Assembly: GCA_013397845.1 (NCBI GenBank)
Contig: VZTG01007110.1
Location: 19,242-83,241 of the forward strand
Direction: 5' to 3'
Length of the DNA: 64,000 nucleotides
Source of the DNA: Melanocharis versteri
Taxonomy: Eukaryota; Chordata; Aves; Passeriformes; Melanocharitidae
Below the pieces are notes generated by a model that saw only the letters and a list, made by a program, of their open reading frames with translations, ran no database searches and was not told the origin of the DNA. Position numbers and translations under genes: made by a program. Below, piece after piece: positions 49,176 through 63,148 of this stretch; the first letter of the stretch is position 1; each line of letters begins with the position of its first letter.

Positions 49176-49275
49176 TATATATATATATATCTATACATAT
49201 GCAGTGATGTCGCTGAAGTCAATTATTTAATTTGTTGTTTGAGCTTTGGGGTTTTGTTTGTTTGTTTGTTTGTTT
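49176..49275. repeat. (AT)n and (TTTG)n simple repeats
   Basis: About seven AT units lie near 49177-49190. A GTTT-type tetranucleotide run with about six units lies near 49251-49275. Both are in non-coding sequence. Confidence 0.8.
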
Positions 49276-50492
49276 ATTTTTGTTTTCTTTTTTGCTTATC
49301 AGTACTGTGCCTTTAATCTCAGAGCTGTTTTCAGCAGCTGAGAATCAGGCCAGTCCATTTTCAGGTCTGATGCAGGATGCTGCACAGATTCCTGGCTTTT
49401 CCCCCTGTCTTTCCCTTTTTAATGATGGTTTGACCATAGAAGCTCTTCTAATTGACAGTAGAGATGCTCTAACCTTTTATACCCTGCTCTTTCAGGCCGA
49501 TGGAGCTGCCTTCGCTCTGATCATTGGTAGCAGCAAGTCAGGCTCCAGCATTAAAAAGTAGGTTTCAGGTGCAGATTTCCAATGTGCTCCGAACTCATCT
49601 CTGAATATTTTCTAAATGTGGAGCTGCTTATGTCTGAAGCCAAGGCAGAGAGGCAGCAAAGGTCACTTGCAGAGATTATGTCTACATCCAGCCTTCTCCC
49701 AGTTTTCATAACATTCAGATGAAGGGATTTGGATGTGGCCCCTGTCAGAATTCAGTAGGATAAGATATTTTCCCTGAGTGCCATGTGAATTTGTGTGAAG
49801 TCCCTCTCGCTCTGTGACCTTCACAGAATCTGCCAGTCAAGTTCATTTTTTCTGTGCAGCTATTTTTTAACCTCGCTGTGTGTGATAGCTCCATTATGTG
49901 CATGAAAAACCCAGAGAGGTGAATATCTCAATGAAGAAGTGACAAAATTACGATATTATTTCTATGCAACTTCATTGCATTGTTTAGTCACAAAAAAATT
50001 GCAGAGAGAACTATCTTCCCAGTAAAGTAACAAAAATATCTATTATGTGCTTTGCCAATAAGAGCAAGGGGAGTCAAATTTATCAGAAAGAAAAAAAACT
50101 CTGAAAAAAAACAATTCACCAACAGTTCAGCAGCATATATGAGAGTCAGACAGCTTTCTTTAGAAATGACTGTTTTCTATTTGCTCATTGCAGGTAATCA
50201 TTGCTTTTTGATTTGGACAGCTCTGTGTAAATTTATTTTGTTCTGCTTCTGCAAATAGGAAATGGAAAGAAGTGTGATGTAGTGGTGAAGCTGCACACAG
50301 AGCAGGCAAACCTGAGTTCTGTCTCCTCACTTTGCCTCTGTGTTGCTCCTTAACCTTGCATGAAGTATTGCCTTGTCCTGGTTGAAAATTAGAACTACTC
50401 AGATTTTAGTTCATCCTTTTTCCAAACTGGGGCCTTTTGGTAAAAAAAGGTTTTGAGTAAACCATTATTGGTAATAATATTTGGATTTGATT

Positions 50493-50508
50493 AAAAAAAA
50501 AAAAAAAA
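50493..50508 (+). repeat. Poly-A run (16 A)
   Basis: Sixteen A followed by a GAAGAAG segment; no retroposon body was recognised upstream of it. Confidence 0.85.
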
Positions 50509-53500
50509 GAAGAAGTATTAAGATCAAGAAAACCCTAACCAAAAATATTTTTAAAAAAATTATGTTTTCCTTTCTCTAAGAAGGAGATGTCTGAGCTCTC
50601 CTTTTAAAATTCATTAGCCTCTGGAGCATCATCTGTGCACTGCTGTTTCCATGGCTGACATATCCCAGTTTGGGCTCCTATACAGGTTTTCACGGTTTCA
50701 TAACATGGTTTTAACACAGTTTAGTTCCACTCAAATGGACAAGACTGGTTTTAAATGACAGTCCAAGTGCTGTGTGTTTTAAAACTGTGTGTTTTAGCAC
50801 CTCTTTCCCTCTCCCTCATCGTTGTCAACCTGGCAGGTTTTTGGTTTTGAGATAAGGAAAACATTATTTACTGACTTAAAATGCCATGAAGTTTGATTAA
50901 TATTGATGTAATATCCTGGAACTACACAACTAGCAAACATTTCTATTTATTTATTCTTTGAGTTTGAAATCCCCTCTCTAATTTTTCCTTCTACCTTGGC
51001 CACTTAGATAGCCATTTCCGGTGTGAGATAGTTTTCAGAGCTGAATGGTTACTGTGCAGAGGTTGTATGACTCTTCCATCATTTCCCCGTCACAATTTGG
51101 GAACCAAAATCCTCATTAGAGAATGGGGAGCTAAAGAAGAGCTTTTTTACCTCCATCAGTCTTTGTCTCTGAGTTTCAAAAGTAAAATGTCCCTGTGGCA
51201 GAGACAGGACAAATGTGGTAGATGGAGGATTCATGGCTGATGGAGGATTCAGGATTGAATCCTGATCCGGGGCAGTGACCCAGACCTCAGCCTATCTCCT
51301 GAATACCCCCTTGGCTCCAGGGCACAATTCTTAGTTTCTCCTGTGAGTTCTTTTACACTTTCTTTAATCACTTAAATAAACTTTGGGTCAGCCAGAGATT
51401 TCTCTGCCTTGGAAATAGCTGGTTTCAAGATAGTTTGGACTCAGAGGTACATCCCCCAGCCCAAGTAAATACACTTAATATAAAGTTTTTGGCTATTCCA
51501 TTTTTTTTCTCTACCTTTTCACAAATGAGCTTGCTCCATGGTGCAGAAAGAAGGCTGACAATAGAGCCCAAAAGGTCACATGATGGAAAAAAGTATTTCC
51601 TGGCCATCTGTATTCAGGTTACTGCGCTGGCAAGCAAAGAAATAAATAATGGGATAAATTGTTCTTAGAGGTATTAGGACAATTATGGGATTTTTCTTGT
51701 GATAAGCATAAAATCTGATTATTTCTTACAGCTATCTGAGGGCTAATGCATCTCACAGGAGCGGAGAGTCTGAATCAGTCTCCACATCCATGTGGCTCAG
51801 CGTCCTGCCCCTGTTGTGCCTGCACATCTGCATCCAAAATCTCACACAAGCAGATGGGGAAGAAACCAGCTCCAGCAATGACCTCATCAAGACCAAACTT
51901 TTCTGGGTTTTGACCTGCTATGAATTAATATCCTCAGAGTCTCCGTAAATGCTGAATCTCTTCTCTAAACATCAGTATGTGGATACCAGTGTGAGTTCTG
52001 TTTATTTCCAGGGGCTCTGCAGGCAGCAGTGATTGAAGGATGAAATGTTATCTGTTACTGTTACGATTGTTTCCATAGACCCAAAGTGTCAAAGCCAAGA
52101 CCTGAAGCCCCTTGTGTGCCCCAGCACACAAAAAGAAACAATAGAAAGGTGGTTTTGCCCCAAAGACTTCACCATGTGTTTCTCAGAGAAGAGATGGCAG
52201 AGAGGTGCAAATCAGCAGACTGAGGAATACCATGAAACAGGGAGTTTGGTCAGCAGGATCAGCAGCAATTTCAGTCTCCCAGGTGCCTTTTTGTTGCCAG
52301 TTTGTTTGGAGGCACCACTCCGGTGCCTGCTATAGGAACCGAGGCACTGGGTGGGGTGGGGACCAGTTATCTGCACTATTCACACAAATGAGCTTTTTTG
52401 TGAATGGCACTTTCATTTTATTTGTTATTTTGAACCAACCATGTTATTAAAGAGCAAGATTTGACCTTTGCTCACACTTTCTTAGAATCCACAGTTCCAG
52501 CCTGTTTATGACCATTACCTAAAATTCATATTTGTTGAGCCAGCTGCTGTTTGCTTTGGCTCTTGTTTGATCTTTCTCTGTTATGACTTCAGTGATGGTT
52601 TTATCAACTTCCCCTTTCCACAGAGCTCAGACAGATGGTCAGAAAGAAAGAACTTCTTGATTTTTCGAGTGGATAGGCAGTCACCTCTAACTAACTCACC
52701 TCTGGTATAGCACAGACCTCCAAATCCCACATAGTAATTTCTTCATGGAGTGGCAAATACTGTTTCAGCTGTAGTGGTCCTTTTGGAGTAGTATCTGACC
52801 ATGATTTAAAGATTTCTGGTAATATAAAACCCACACAACCCCTATACATGTTGTTCCATAGCTTGCCTTTCCTGTTACCATTCTATGCCTTATTTTTAAT
52901 ATGAAATTATTTAGCATCAGTTTCCAGCTGAATATAATTCTCATAATATCTTTTTCTGGGGGAAGGAACCACCTTGAATCCAAAATGCATTTCTTGTACA
53001 AGCTGTGAACAAGGTACCTGTGAACAAAGCACCTTTTAACCTTCTTCAAATAAAGGTAGAAGGGGGATATCTTTTCCCTCTTGCTGCAAGCTGTGCTTTC
53101 CAGACTTATTTACATTAATTATGTGTCTAATTTTTTTCAATTGCAGATTGGATTTGGGGGGGCTTAGGTGCCTGCATTTTGGTTCCACCATTTCATAATC
53201 TCAGAAAATACCTGTCAATGTCTGAGCTAACAGTCTCACCCTATAAATACTCTGTGAAAAGGCACAAACCATTGCACATACATATTTTATAGCCATTAGG
53301 ATTTGGGAACACTCAGCACTGCAGCTCCCATGCACTGAATGAAGTGATGATCATCTTGATCAAGGAAAGAATCTCCCTGCTAAGTCAGAATTAACATGAT
53401 TTCTGGAGAAAGCCACTCCTTTTTTAGCAGAACTCTGTTAATTGTTCATAGGGAAATGAACCTCATCAAGAATATCCTTGCTGGAATATAGTTGCACATT

Positions 53501-54058
53501 TTCATTTTCTTCAGCAGATCTGAGGAGATCTGCAGGATCTGATTTTCCTCCAGACAGCCCATAGTTTGACTTAGGATGTGTTAAGTCAATACATTTGTCT
53601 GGTGAACAAACAGTTAACAGCTAAATAGTTCAATGTGTTGTCAGTGCAGGATTTCAAAAAAATGTATTAAATAGTTAAGAAGAAAAGAAAGGGGATATAA
53701 GGAGTCACAAAGCCTCTTTAGTACTTTGTCTGCACCCTGCTAATTTCTGCCCTGGCAGTCTTTCACTCAGAGTTGCCTCTTTTTCCTTTACCAGTCACAG
53801 GCAATCCTCACCCAACCCAGTCCTATCTGCTGGCTGAAGGACAGCGATTGGGTTTCCATTCCCAGGGCACATCCAGCAAGGAAGTTCTCTGGGAAATACT
53901 GAGTCTTTTCACATGAATCTGGAACAAAGATAGTCATGAGCTCCTGAAAGCTGCCTTTGGGGTAGTGTGTCACCTTCCTTCAACTTTCAAAGTTTCAGGC
54001 ATTAAATAACACTTCCCCGGCCAACTGGATGCTGCTGAGCGTTAGTTGCACGATGCCC

Positions 54059-54080
54059 CCTTGCCTTGCCTTGCCTTGCC
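54059..54080 (+). repeat. (CCTTG)4 microsatellite
   Basis: Four exact CCTTG units followed by CC in non-coding sequence. Confidence 0.9.
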
Positions 54081-54336
54081 TTTTCTTCCCTTTCTGGTTG
54101 GCCTGAGCCATGCTGTGGCTGCTGCCTGGGTCAGGCAGGGCTGCAAGAGCAGCAGAGCTGGTTCAGAGGGAGGGAGGTGGGGTAAGTACACAGCAGTGGT
54201 ACAGATTTTTGCAAAAACTAGCTGAATTGTCACTCTATTGCTAGGAGACAAAATAGTTTAATTCTCTGTCGAACCCTGAAGTGAACCCACACTTACAGTC
54301 CAGGCGTTTATATCCTATTTAGAGTATTAGAGATTT

Positions 54337-54390
54337 GGAAGGAAGGAGAAGGAGAAAGGAGGGGGAGGGAAAGAAGGGGAAAGAAAAGGG
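54337..54390 (+). repeat. 54-nt purine-only (GA-rich) tract
   Basis: Uninterrupted run of A and G only, made of GGAAGGAAGGAGAAGGAG-like units with several G runs. Such mirror-like purine tracts can form triplex DNA (known property); no function is shown here. Confidence 0.85.
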
Positions 54391-56036
54391 CAGGTTTGTG
54401 TTTGAACCTGATCTTTGAGTACAAGCCATCTGGATCCTGCAACAGCCCTGACACACCTGAAAGTACAATATTGGATAAATGGAGGAAAACTTCCTTACTA
54501 CTTGTGCGTAAGTTTCATGGGTGTTTTAATACTATTGGGATGTTTTACAGAGTCAAAATATTAATAAAATCTTGGTACCTAGCTTTCAGAAAATTGCTGA
54601 CATGACAATCCCTGTGTTACTTCAGCCCTGTGAAAGGAGATCTGATATTTAGAAAGCTGCCTGGAATAAAAGCACATGTGCTCTTTGCCATAACATTGTT
54701 TAAAATTTTAATGAGAAAGTTTCCAGTGTAATAAATGTAATTGCATTTAAATAAGACAGCATAGGAATAATATGGATACAGGTGAGTTCCTCAGGATGGT
54801 TGCACCAGAGAGTCAGGGTCAACGTTGTGCATCTCCGCTAACTTTAGCAGGGTTGAAGCAGAGCTGGCCTCGAGGAAGCTGTCGGTTACCTACAGAGCCA
54901 CGGGCGATCTCATCTGGACAGGACTGAGTGACCCAACTCCATCATCAGTACTCTAATGAGCTGAGATGGGCAGAATTGCTCTTTGAACAGATGCTCCCTC
55001 TGCACAGATTAGCTGTGATACCAAAAAGAAATTTCATGCTTGGTATGAAGCTCTTTCAGTCCTGGTGTTCAGCTTTGTGCTTTATTCCCAGAGGAGAAAA
55101 CAGCTCAGGCTTTATTTTGCCAAATGAGTGAGAGCTTGCACAGCCAAGGGTGCCAGTGTGACACATGGAAAAACCAGAGATGACAATTCATCTCCTCCTG
55201 TTTCCAAACTTCACTTGCACCAATTTTTGGGGGCATCCAAAGGGAAAGATAAAAATAAATGAGGAACTCAAGACAGACTTCTTCCATCAAAGCTTTCACC
55301 TGTGTCTTTATTAGCAATACACTCTGCATACTTTGAGTTTCACTAATTGGCAGTACTCATCTGAATTCCTATAGGCAGCTTCAACAAGTGCCTTAAAGAT
55401 GATCATTAAAATTAAAAAAGGAACTGGTTATTTCTATGCAAATTTTGCCAGAAATTTAGCATCCTACAAAATATAATTGCAAACCTGCACCATGAATATT
55501 CATCCATTAAATGAAAAGGTGATGTGAATGATTTATTAGATTCTAGGCAGATTTGGAAGCAATTCTGCAGCTGGCGCAAAGGAAAAGAGTTGAGTTTGTC
55601 TTCATGAGACTGCAGTCATTTACAGACTGAAATAACCTCAGCATTTTCTGTTTGTTCCTTGAGGCTTTTACAGGAAGGCATTCAGTGTTTTGGGGAACCC
55701 AAAGGTATATTTCACAGGAAATATTACATTCTTAAAAATCTCCTACTGATTACATCTGCTCAGCTTTATTTGTCTTGGCAAAGGTACATGTGTCTCCCAT
55801 CCAGGCACCTCAGTTCACCGGTATGCACACCTTGGGTAATTTTCCCTGTACAAACAAGTTGCAAATTGGGCAATACTGAGTCCCAAAAATGCAAATTAAA
55901 CAGGAAAGTCAGAAATAACTGGAATAAACCTAGTCTGGTCTGATCTATGGTATTTTGACATCTGTGTATTAAATGCTACAGCAGCTGGAGAGGAGTTTTT
56001 GGCTTTTGCAAGCTCATGAGCATCACATTAGGAACT

Positions 56037-56425
56037 CACAGGATCACAGAATATCCTGAGTTGGAAGGGGCACACAAGGATCATCGAGTCCAACTCCTGG
56101 CCCTGCACAGGACACCCCAAGAGTCACAGCCTCCTGCACAGGACACCCCAAGAGTCACAGCCTGTGCTTGAGAGCATTGTCCAACTCCTTCTTGAATTCT
56201 GTCAGGCTTGGTTCTGTCACCACTTCCCTATTCCAGTGCCCAGACACCCTGTGGGTGAAGAAACTTTTCCTAATATCCTGCCTAAACCTCCCCTGACAAC
56301 TTCAGGCCATTCCCTCGGGTCCCATCACTGGCCACCAGAGAAGAGATCAGTGCCTGCCCCTCCACCTCCCCTCGTGAGGATGTTGAAGACCATCCTGAGG
56401 TCTCCCCTCAGCCTCTTGTTCCATT
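56037..56425 (-). mobile_element. CR1 LINE fragment with internal 31-bp duplication
   Basis: Reverse-oriented CR1 3' region: CACAGGATCACAGAATATCC, GAGTTGGAAGGGGCACACAA, TCATCGAGTCCAACTCCTGG, then GGTGAAGAAACTTTTCCTAA and GAGGTCTCCCCTCAGCCTC. A 31-bp segment beginning CCTGCACAGGACACCCC occurs twice in exact tandem (56102-56132 and 56133-56163). Confidence 0.92.
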
Positions 56426-59400
56426 CCCCTGGCCATGTCCTACCCTGATTAAAGACATCCCTACAAGGTCATGTGCTGTCTCTGCAGTCAGGCATAGACA
56501 TTTATTTTGATATGCATGAAATTGTTTTTGAGGTTCCTAATCTTTCTTTGGGGGTAGGAGAGGCATCTTTCTGCCATTCCACTTTTCTACTCAATCTTCA
56601 TTTTGTACGGTATTCACTCTGCAACCTTGGTATGTTGGAATATTAAAGTCCCATTTACATATATAGAAAAAGGTTCTAAAATGCTCTGTAATTAGATGAT
56701 TCAGACTAAGAGCCATTTCATTCGGTCTGACCCAAATCTGCTGTTTATAATTGCATACAGTCTGAGTACACATCAGGGTTTTCTTCTGTGCTGTAACAAA
56801 CTCATCAAATTTGTGGGGAAGTCTGTTTTTATTGTTCTCAGAGAATGAAATATTGTTTTTTCTTTCTTGGTCGTCATGGAAAGGAGCTGAGAAGCAATTT
56901 TGGAGCTGACAACTTTTTACGAGGCTCATCTGGAATACTAATTCAAAACTCACATTAAACATCTGATCAAAGTGTTTTGGGTTCCATTATCGTGGATTTC
57001 TTAAATAGAAGCAGATGGTATTTTACTCTGAGATTTCCTTCCTCTCAGTTTTATCCAGGGGGAATACTATTCATGTGAATTCTTATGTAATTCTTAAAAC
57101 CAAAAAGCCCAAATATATAAAAAGCTAGCATGATACATGCAACTTTTCCTAATGAGGTAAATTCTCCATCTCTATATTACTCTTTATTGCACTTTCCAAA
57201 ACAGAATTTGGAAGCCCCAGATCCCCCATGATTAAAACTTAAGCATGTAAACTGGTTTTGCGTGATTTATATCTTTTTGTGCAGTAATGTTCCCCTGGCA
57301 ATAAAATTTGAACAGGAAATGATGACGGTCCTTAAGCATCACTGTTGACAGGGATCAGCTAGGAAGCAAATCCCAGGTATCAGGGTCACACTGTAGTCCT
57401 TTCTCTCATAATTGTAATAATAACCTGAAATAACATATAATCTGAAATCTCCCATGAAAATGGTGATGGGGCTACACCCAAATTTAAAGCTCTGTATTCA
57501 GTTGTGAAGGGCCCTCAGATCAATGTTTCTGTATTTTCCTTCTGAAAAACAGTCATTTATCAAACAAACACAAGTGGGACATTGCTCCCCCTCTATCAGC
57601 TTTGCTTCTGCTTTATCTACTTATTCCTTGCCCAAGAATTAAAATTTATTTAATCTGTAAATCTGCAGGTTTGACTCTATTTGATGAAGAAAGGTTGTTA
57701 TTCGGCTCCAAGTTTACAGTAAAGACTAAGAGAGCAGTTTATGCTGTTTTCTGTCCCAAGCTGCTCTCTGAGGCAATCCAGGGCAGTTCTGCATTACAGC
57801 AGATCTCAGAGGTGATTCTCCTAATGACGTGATTAAAAGCAGATCTTCTTTGGGTGGCAAAAGTAGATTTTCAGGGGATGATTTTATGAATTAAGCAGGC
57901 AGAACTGGTTCTGTAAGCCAGAAATTGTCCTGTCTGGTCTAAATCAAAAAGAAAACGGAATATAGATATATATATTTCTTCGCTGTATGGGATAATAAGG
58001 AGTTCAGGAGTGTCAGACTATTACCACGACTGATAGAAAGTGAATCCTGCCTCTCGGCACTATGAATTTTGCATAGAGGTTAAGAAAGATAATGACCTTC
58101 ATAAAAGCAGCTCCCAGAATTGCTGCATGAGGCTGCGAGTTTCAGTGCCTGGAATGTGGATGAGGTATCCCCTGCCTTGGAGATTGCTTCCAGACCTGTG
58201 TTTCTAAGATTAGGAAGCGCTCTGCTTTCAGTTATCCTGCACAGTGGTATCATGCCAATGCGGGCATGTTAGTTTAATATAAATTGCACATGATAACTTT
58301 GCATTTCTGCACACAAAAAAAAATAGACCCTTTTTCCTGTCCAAAAATCAAAGCACTGTGAGACTTGTAAAGCACTTAAAATTCAGTTTCCTTGTGGAGA
58401 CAACTGTGGGGTTTTACAGTTTCTGAGAAGAAGGAATTCCAAACAGGGCAGTTCAGCTTCACCAACTGTGAATCATCAATCCCTGCTGTTACTTGTGGAC
58501 CCTAGCATGGAGAAATATCCTCATGTTTGGGTACAATCTTAGTGAAAACAACAGACTTGATATGGACTCAAATCATTTAAATGCCTTGTAGGAGCTTTGT
58601 AGAGTCACTTTTAATCCTCATTGGAACAAGTGGAAATATTCTTAGCAATGTCAGTGATTTTTAACTATTCTCTGAAGGCAGCTAGTTTGGGATGCCCCTG
58701 AGCCAAGGTGTGTCTACAGCACAGATACTTGCATTTCAACAAGTTCCTAGGACTATCCTAGCCAGAAAGAAATAGGTGTCTGTTGGATGCCATTCATCCT
58801 ATTTTAGTGCAGATGTCTGAAATAAGCCATGTGAATCCAAATGCGCAGCAGATGGCTCCAAAATGTTTGATACTCCAACAGCTCCACCTTAAAAATCAGA
58901 GAGAGCTTTAGGCTATTTTTAGCAAATCAGTGCAACAGGACAAAATCCTTCAATAATTCAATAGATAACCATCATTCCGCAGTCTTTTTCAATCAAAACT
59001 GCAGTTGGTATAAAACACACTTATTCTTAGCTCACTTACTAAATATGTGTTATAAACTCCATGTTGCAATTGTGTGGAAACACCACAACCTCTCCCCACA
59101 CAGTCTTGTTGGATATTACAGCAGCTTTGGTTGATGTTTGCAGTGAGAGTCCCTTCTCCATAAACTCAGTTGTCAGCTTTGGGAATTCCTGACACCACTT
59201 CAGGATGTTTGGCACAGCAGGCTGACTTTGTTTTAATATGTTGCTCTTCCTTGGCTGTCACTCTGACAAGAACTTTTTAAATCTCTAAAATGAGTAAGAA
59301 AGCTTTTAGGTAAGAGTAAAATGAGAATCACTTAATAAAATGCAAAATATTAAATCGGTTATTAGTTTTAAAGCGACATATCAAACGATAAGTGACAATA

Positions 59401-62400
59401 TACCTTACAGTTTCCTCTGTGCTGCCAATGGAATGTCTGAAAACTATGAGGTGAACATATTACAGATGGAGAAGGTCCTGGTCAGCTGGCCTGAGCCAGG
59501 CTTGCAGTCCATCAGCACAAAACCCTGAGCATGTTGGGTGATAAAAAGTGGAATCAGACTTCACAATGGCTGTGCTACTTTTAAACCTTCAGGATTTGAA
59601 CGATTCTTGACCCCGTGTGCTTCCACTGCCTCCAGAAAACTTGATTTTGGTTGATATTTTATTCATGGAATCCCATTTGCTTTTATTTGCTGGAGACACA
59701 CAAAGGGGTTCCCATGGAAAGCAGCTTTTTGGGAAGCTGGCTCTCACGTAGACACCCATGTAGAGAGGTCAGCTGCAACTGGAACAGGATGGAGCACCCA
59801 AATCATCTTACACAAGTACCCACAAAATGTCTAAATTTTGCCTCATTCTCAGGGACACAGGCATGTTGTTGGTTCTCCTTTTCTTTCAAATTTTGAGTGT
59901 TTTCCAGTGATTTTCTGGGGAAAGAAAAGGGAAAGTACTTGGCAGTATAAGCTCCCTGCATTGACTAGATAGGGAAGTGTTGTACTTGGAAAGAAATTAT
60001 AGTTTACTCATTTGATATTTCTGACATAGGACTTCTTTGTGGCTTGGCTTCATGAGTTTTTCTCTTCTGTGTTTGTCTTGTGTTCAGCAAATTAAAGACC
60101 TGTTTACCATTGGCCTCGGGCACCCATGGATTGCCAACAGGGCAGCAGCCTGCACGTCCAGCTGGGCAGTGCACTGCTGTGTCTGTGCCCGTGGAGTGAC
60201 GTCTGCCTCTGTCCAGCTGCGTGGGACACAGCAAGGAGAGGGCTGAGTCACCTCGTTATCCCTGCTGCCTGCAGCATCTTTGCCTGTTGGGTCATCTGGG
60301 GCATTTGGGGGTCAGCTGGGTGTCCTCTGTTTGGCCACTTCAGTCACCAGAAATATATATATATAGGTATTATGTTAGATATTAGAGATATATATGTTAA
60401 TTAAATAAGAATATAAAATAAATATCTATATCTAGCTAAATATATGTCTATATTTAATTAACTCTGAAGACTGGCAGAAATATGCCTGAAAATAAGAATA
60501 TTCAGTCTGCAGGATTTATCTCTGCATGTGGGAAAGTGATGGAGAAGCAAGTTGTTCAGCTGCAGCAAAACCACCCAGTTGTTATGATGGGTGGGCTGAG
60601 TAGAACCTCTCATCAGCCTTTTGAAAAGGCCTGTAATTTCATTACTCTGATAAATATCAAGGGTCACTTTAAGTCTTAAAACAGAGATTGCTTTGACAAA
60701 GCTTTTAACCTCAGGCTGACATTCTACCTTACCTCCACGGTAAAGCACATTTTTAGAGATTAATTCCAATATACTATTCACTCTGCAAAGTTAATTTCAA
60801 ATTCACTCCCTCTGATCTCTTGCAGGTCTGTGGGTTTCTAATGACGTTAGTGTTTGTATTTTTTACAGAGGTACTAAAGATTCACCTTGCCCTCACCTTC
60901 ACTATTTCTCAGTAATATCTAGGGATGAGTTAATACATAGTTTCACAAGGTGTTTAAACAACTCTTTCCATCCTTCAGCAGGGAAAGAGGTCTGTCATCT
61001 TTTTGGTCTGGGGTGGGCTCACCCATCCTGAGGTGTCTGATCCTCCTCATGGCCCTGGAGGCCTGGCTGACACCCCCCTCTAATTAATTGCTCCAGGACC
61101 AGGCTCCTCATGGATCATCCTCTACCTCTTCTTGGGCAGGTCTAGGCTGCAATGAGCATCCATGGGCCAGGGACAAGCAGACAAATGCTCCAGCATGAGC
61201 ATCCATGGTCCTATAGAAGCTTGGATCAAGGAGACTTGGATTCCACTTGCCAGATACTGCACTTTTTTGGCCATAATCAGCTGACAGACAAACCCCTCCT
61301 GTCCTGCTGTAAGTCCTTTTCATCCAAACACCTCAAAGGCTGATTAAATACTAATTTACTGAGAAAGACATTGAAATAAAGAAATACAAAGCGGCTTCCC
61401 TGGGACAAGAGAAGCCACAGTGAGCCTTTAACTAAGGTGTGAGTTCTGAGTTGATGTTCTGCAAAAGAATAAATTTTATCTGCGATGAGTCAGTGGCAGC
61501 AATACGAGTGGAAAACACGTCCCTGGAGCTCTTGTTTTACCACCACACTCAGCTCTCTCTCAGGGACTGACCCCTCCTGTGCTGTTCTACATCTTCATAA
61601 GCAGTGGGTTGGCACATGAGTGGAATCTCTGTTCAGAAAGCTGGGTTTAAGATGAACCAGAGTGCCTCACAGACTTTTAATTCAAAACATTTTCTTTCAC
61701 ACGAATTTGTAGGGAAAGGGGGCATTGGGAAAGATGTTGGGGAATATGGAATTACTTACTACCTTTGGGTAAGGTAGCAAGTTAAGCAGTAGTTTTAAAG
61801 ATGGGGGGAAATTCAGACACCAACATAACCCTAGCAAGAAAAGAAAATACATGAGAGAGCAATTAATAAAGCATAAAAACTACATTTACAAGTATTCTAC
61901 TTAGCTTAGTGCCACTTGAGCACCAGCATGTTAATGCAGTGAGCTATTTATGGTGCAACAAATCACCTCAGCCCTTAAATTGCAAATTTACCTTTGTGGA
62001 TTTTGAAGGCTGCAGTGTGTTACCAAATTTAAAGGTGCTGACAGAGCAATCAGTATTTTTGTGGAGCAAATCAAACTGAGACTTTGTGTCAAAACAACGT
62101 CATCCTGAGGGAGCTGGAGAAGCAAACATGCAGAGAAAGGTATATTCCCTGTTCAAATACTGCCATATTCCTCGTGAGAGAAACAGGTTATACTCCTAAA
62201 GATGCTATAATACTCTTTATAGGACTCAGAGCATCGGCTTTAGGAGACAATTCACCCTGAAAGCACACAGGGAGCAACCAAGGCTGACTCTGAGGCATCT
62301 CCTGGAGGCAGGGACAGGGCTGATGTGAAATGTACAGGTCTGCTCCCTCCTCCTGCAGAAAACCATGCAAAGACCAGCCGTCCTCCAGATCTGTGCATCC

Positions 62401-63061
62401 TTTTCCCCAGACGAGTGGTCCTCCCTCTTAGCAAGGGGTAATACCCCCCGGGATGGGTGGTGCTGCTCCTCTGATGGGTTTGAGCCCAAACCTCCCTCTT
62501 TTTCCAAGAAGATCAGTAGAGTGAGCTGGGTCTAATGAATGAAAATGTGTGGAAGTTTTAGGAGAGGGAGGCTGTAAACTCGGCAAGACAGGCAAAGAGT
62601 TTACACAATGCTTAGTTTTGAGCACGCAGGCATCTGCCTGAGACACCTGAGTGGCTGCAGAAATTGTTTTCAGAAATTAATCATGATCGAGCCTGATGCA
62701 CTGGGTAAATGTGCCATGACTCATCCAGAGCTGAGCTACAGAGAGCCTGAACGGTGACTGTCGCCGTGTTAGGATAAAATAACTTCTCAAATAGATGATG
62801 CATGTGACAGTTGGATGTGCTCATCTAATTGCAATAACCGGCACAGAGAAGAGGAGCTTGTTATGGAGGTTCTGCACTAGCACACACGTTTGAGGTTATT
62901 GCTTCCAGGACTGCTGAGGATGGAGGCAAAAGGCTCCCAAGTGCCAAGAGAGCTGCGTGGCGCACTGAGCATTTTAAGATTTCCCTGTCATAGCTGCAAA
63001 ATCATCTAACAGCACATGCCCTGCTTCGCTTTACATCGATCCTTTCCCACAGGAGCAGCCT
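56426..63061. other. Intergenic stretch without recognised genes
   Basis: No exon or RNA gene was recognised on either strand. An AT-rich low-complexity stretch lies at about 60351-60460. A block at about 62660-62920 has the look of conserved regulatory DNA, but this cannot be shown from one sequence. Confidence 0.55.
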
Positions 63062-63148
63062 GATCCAGTGGGTGGCATCCCTGCCCATGGCAGGGAGGCT
63101 GGAACTGGATGATCTTTCAAACCATTCTACGATTCTATGATTCTATGA
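63062..63148 (+). mobile_element. CR1 LINE 3'-end fragment
   Basis: Forward CR1 tail: CCCTGCCCATGGCAGGGAGG, GGAACTGGATGATCTTTCAA and ACCATTCTACGATTCTATGA, ending in a repeated GATTCTAT motif typical of CR1 3' ends. About 87 bp. Confidence 0.92.

Larger units (their letters stand above)
38254..56036. other. Intergenic stretch without recognised genes
   Basis: No exon with a recognised protein family was found on either strand, and open frames are short and random-looking. From gene order in other amniotes, ELAPOR2 (KIAA1324L) would be expected beyond DMTF1 on the + strand. None of its cysteine-rich exons was seen here, so it probably starts further right. The stretch holds short tandem repeats (39722-39770, 41907-41963), low-complexity tracts and a possible conserved block near 45120-45340. 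Confidence 0.6.
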
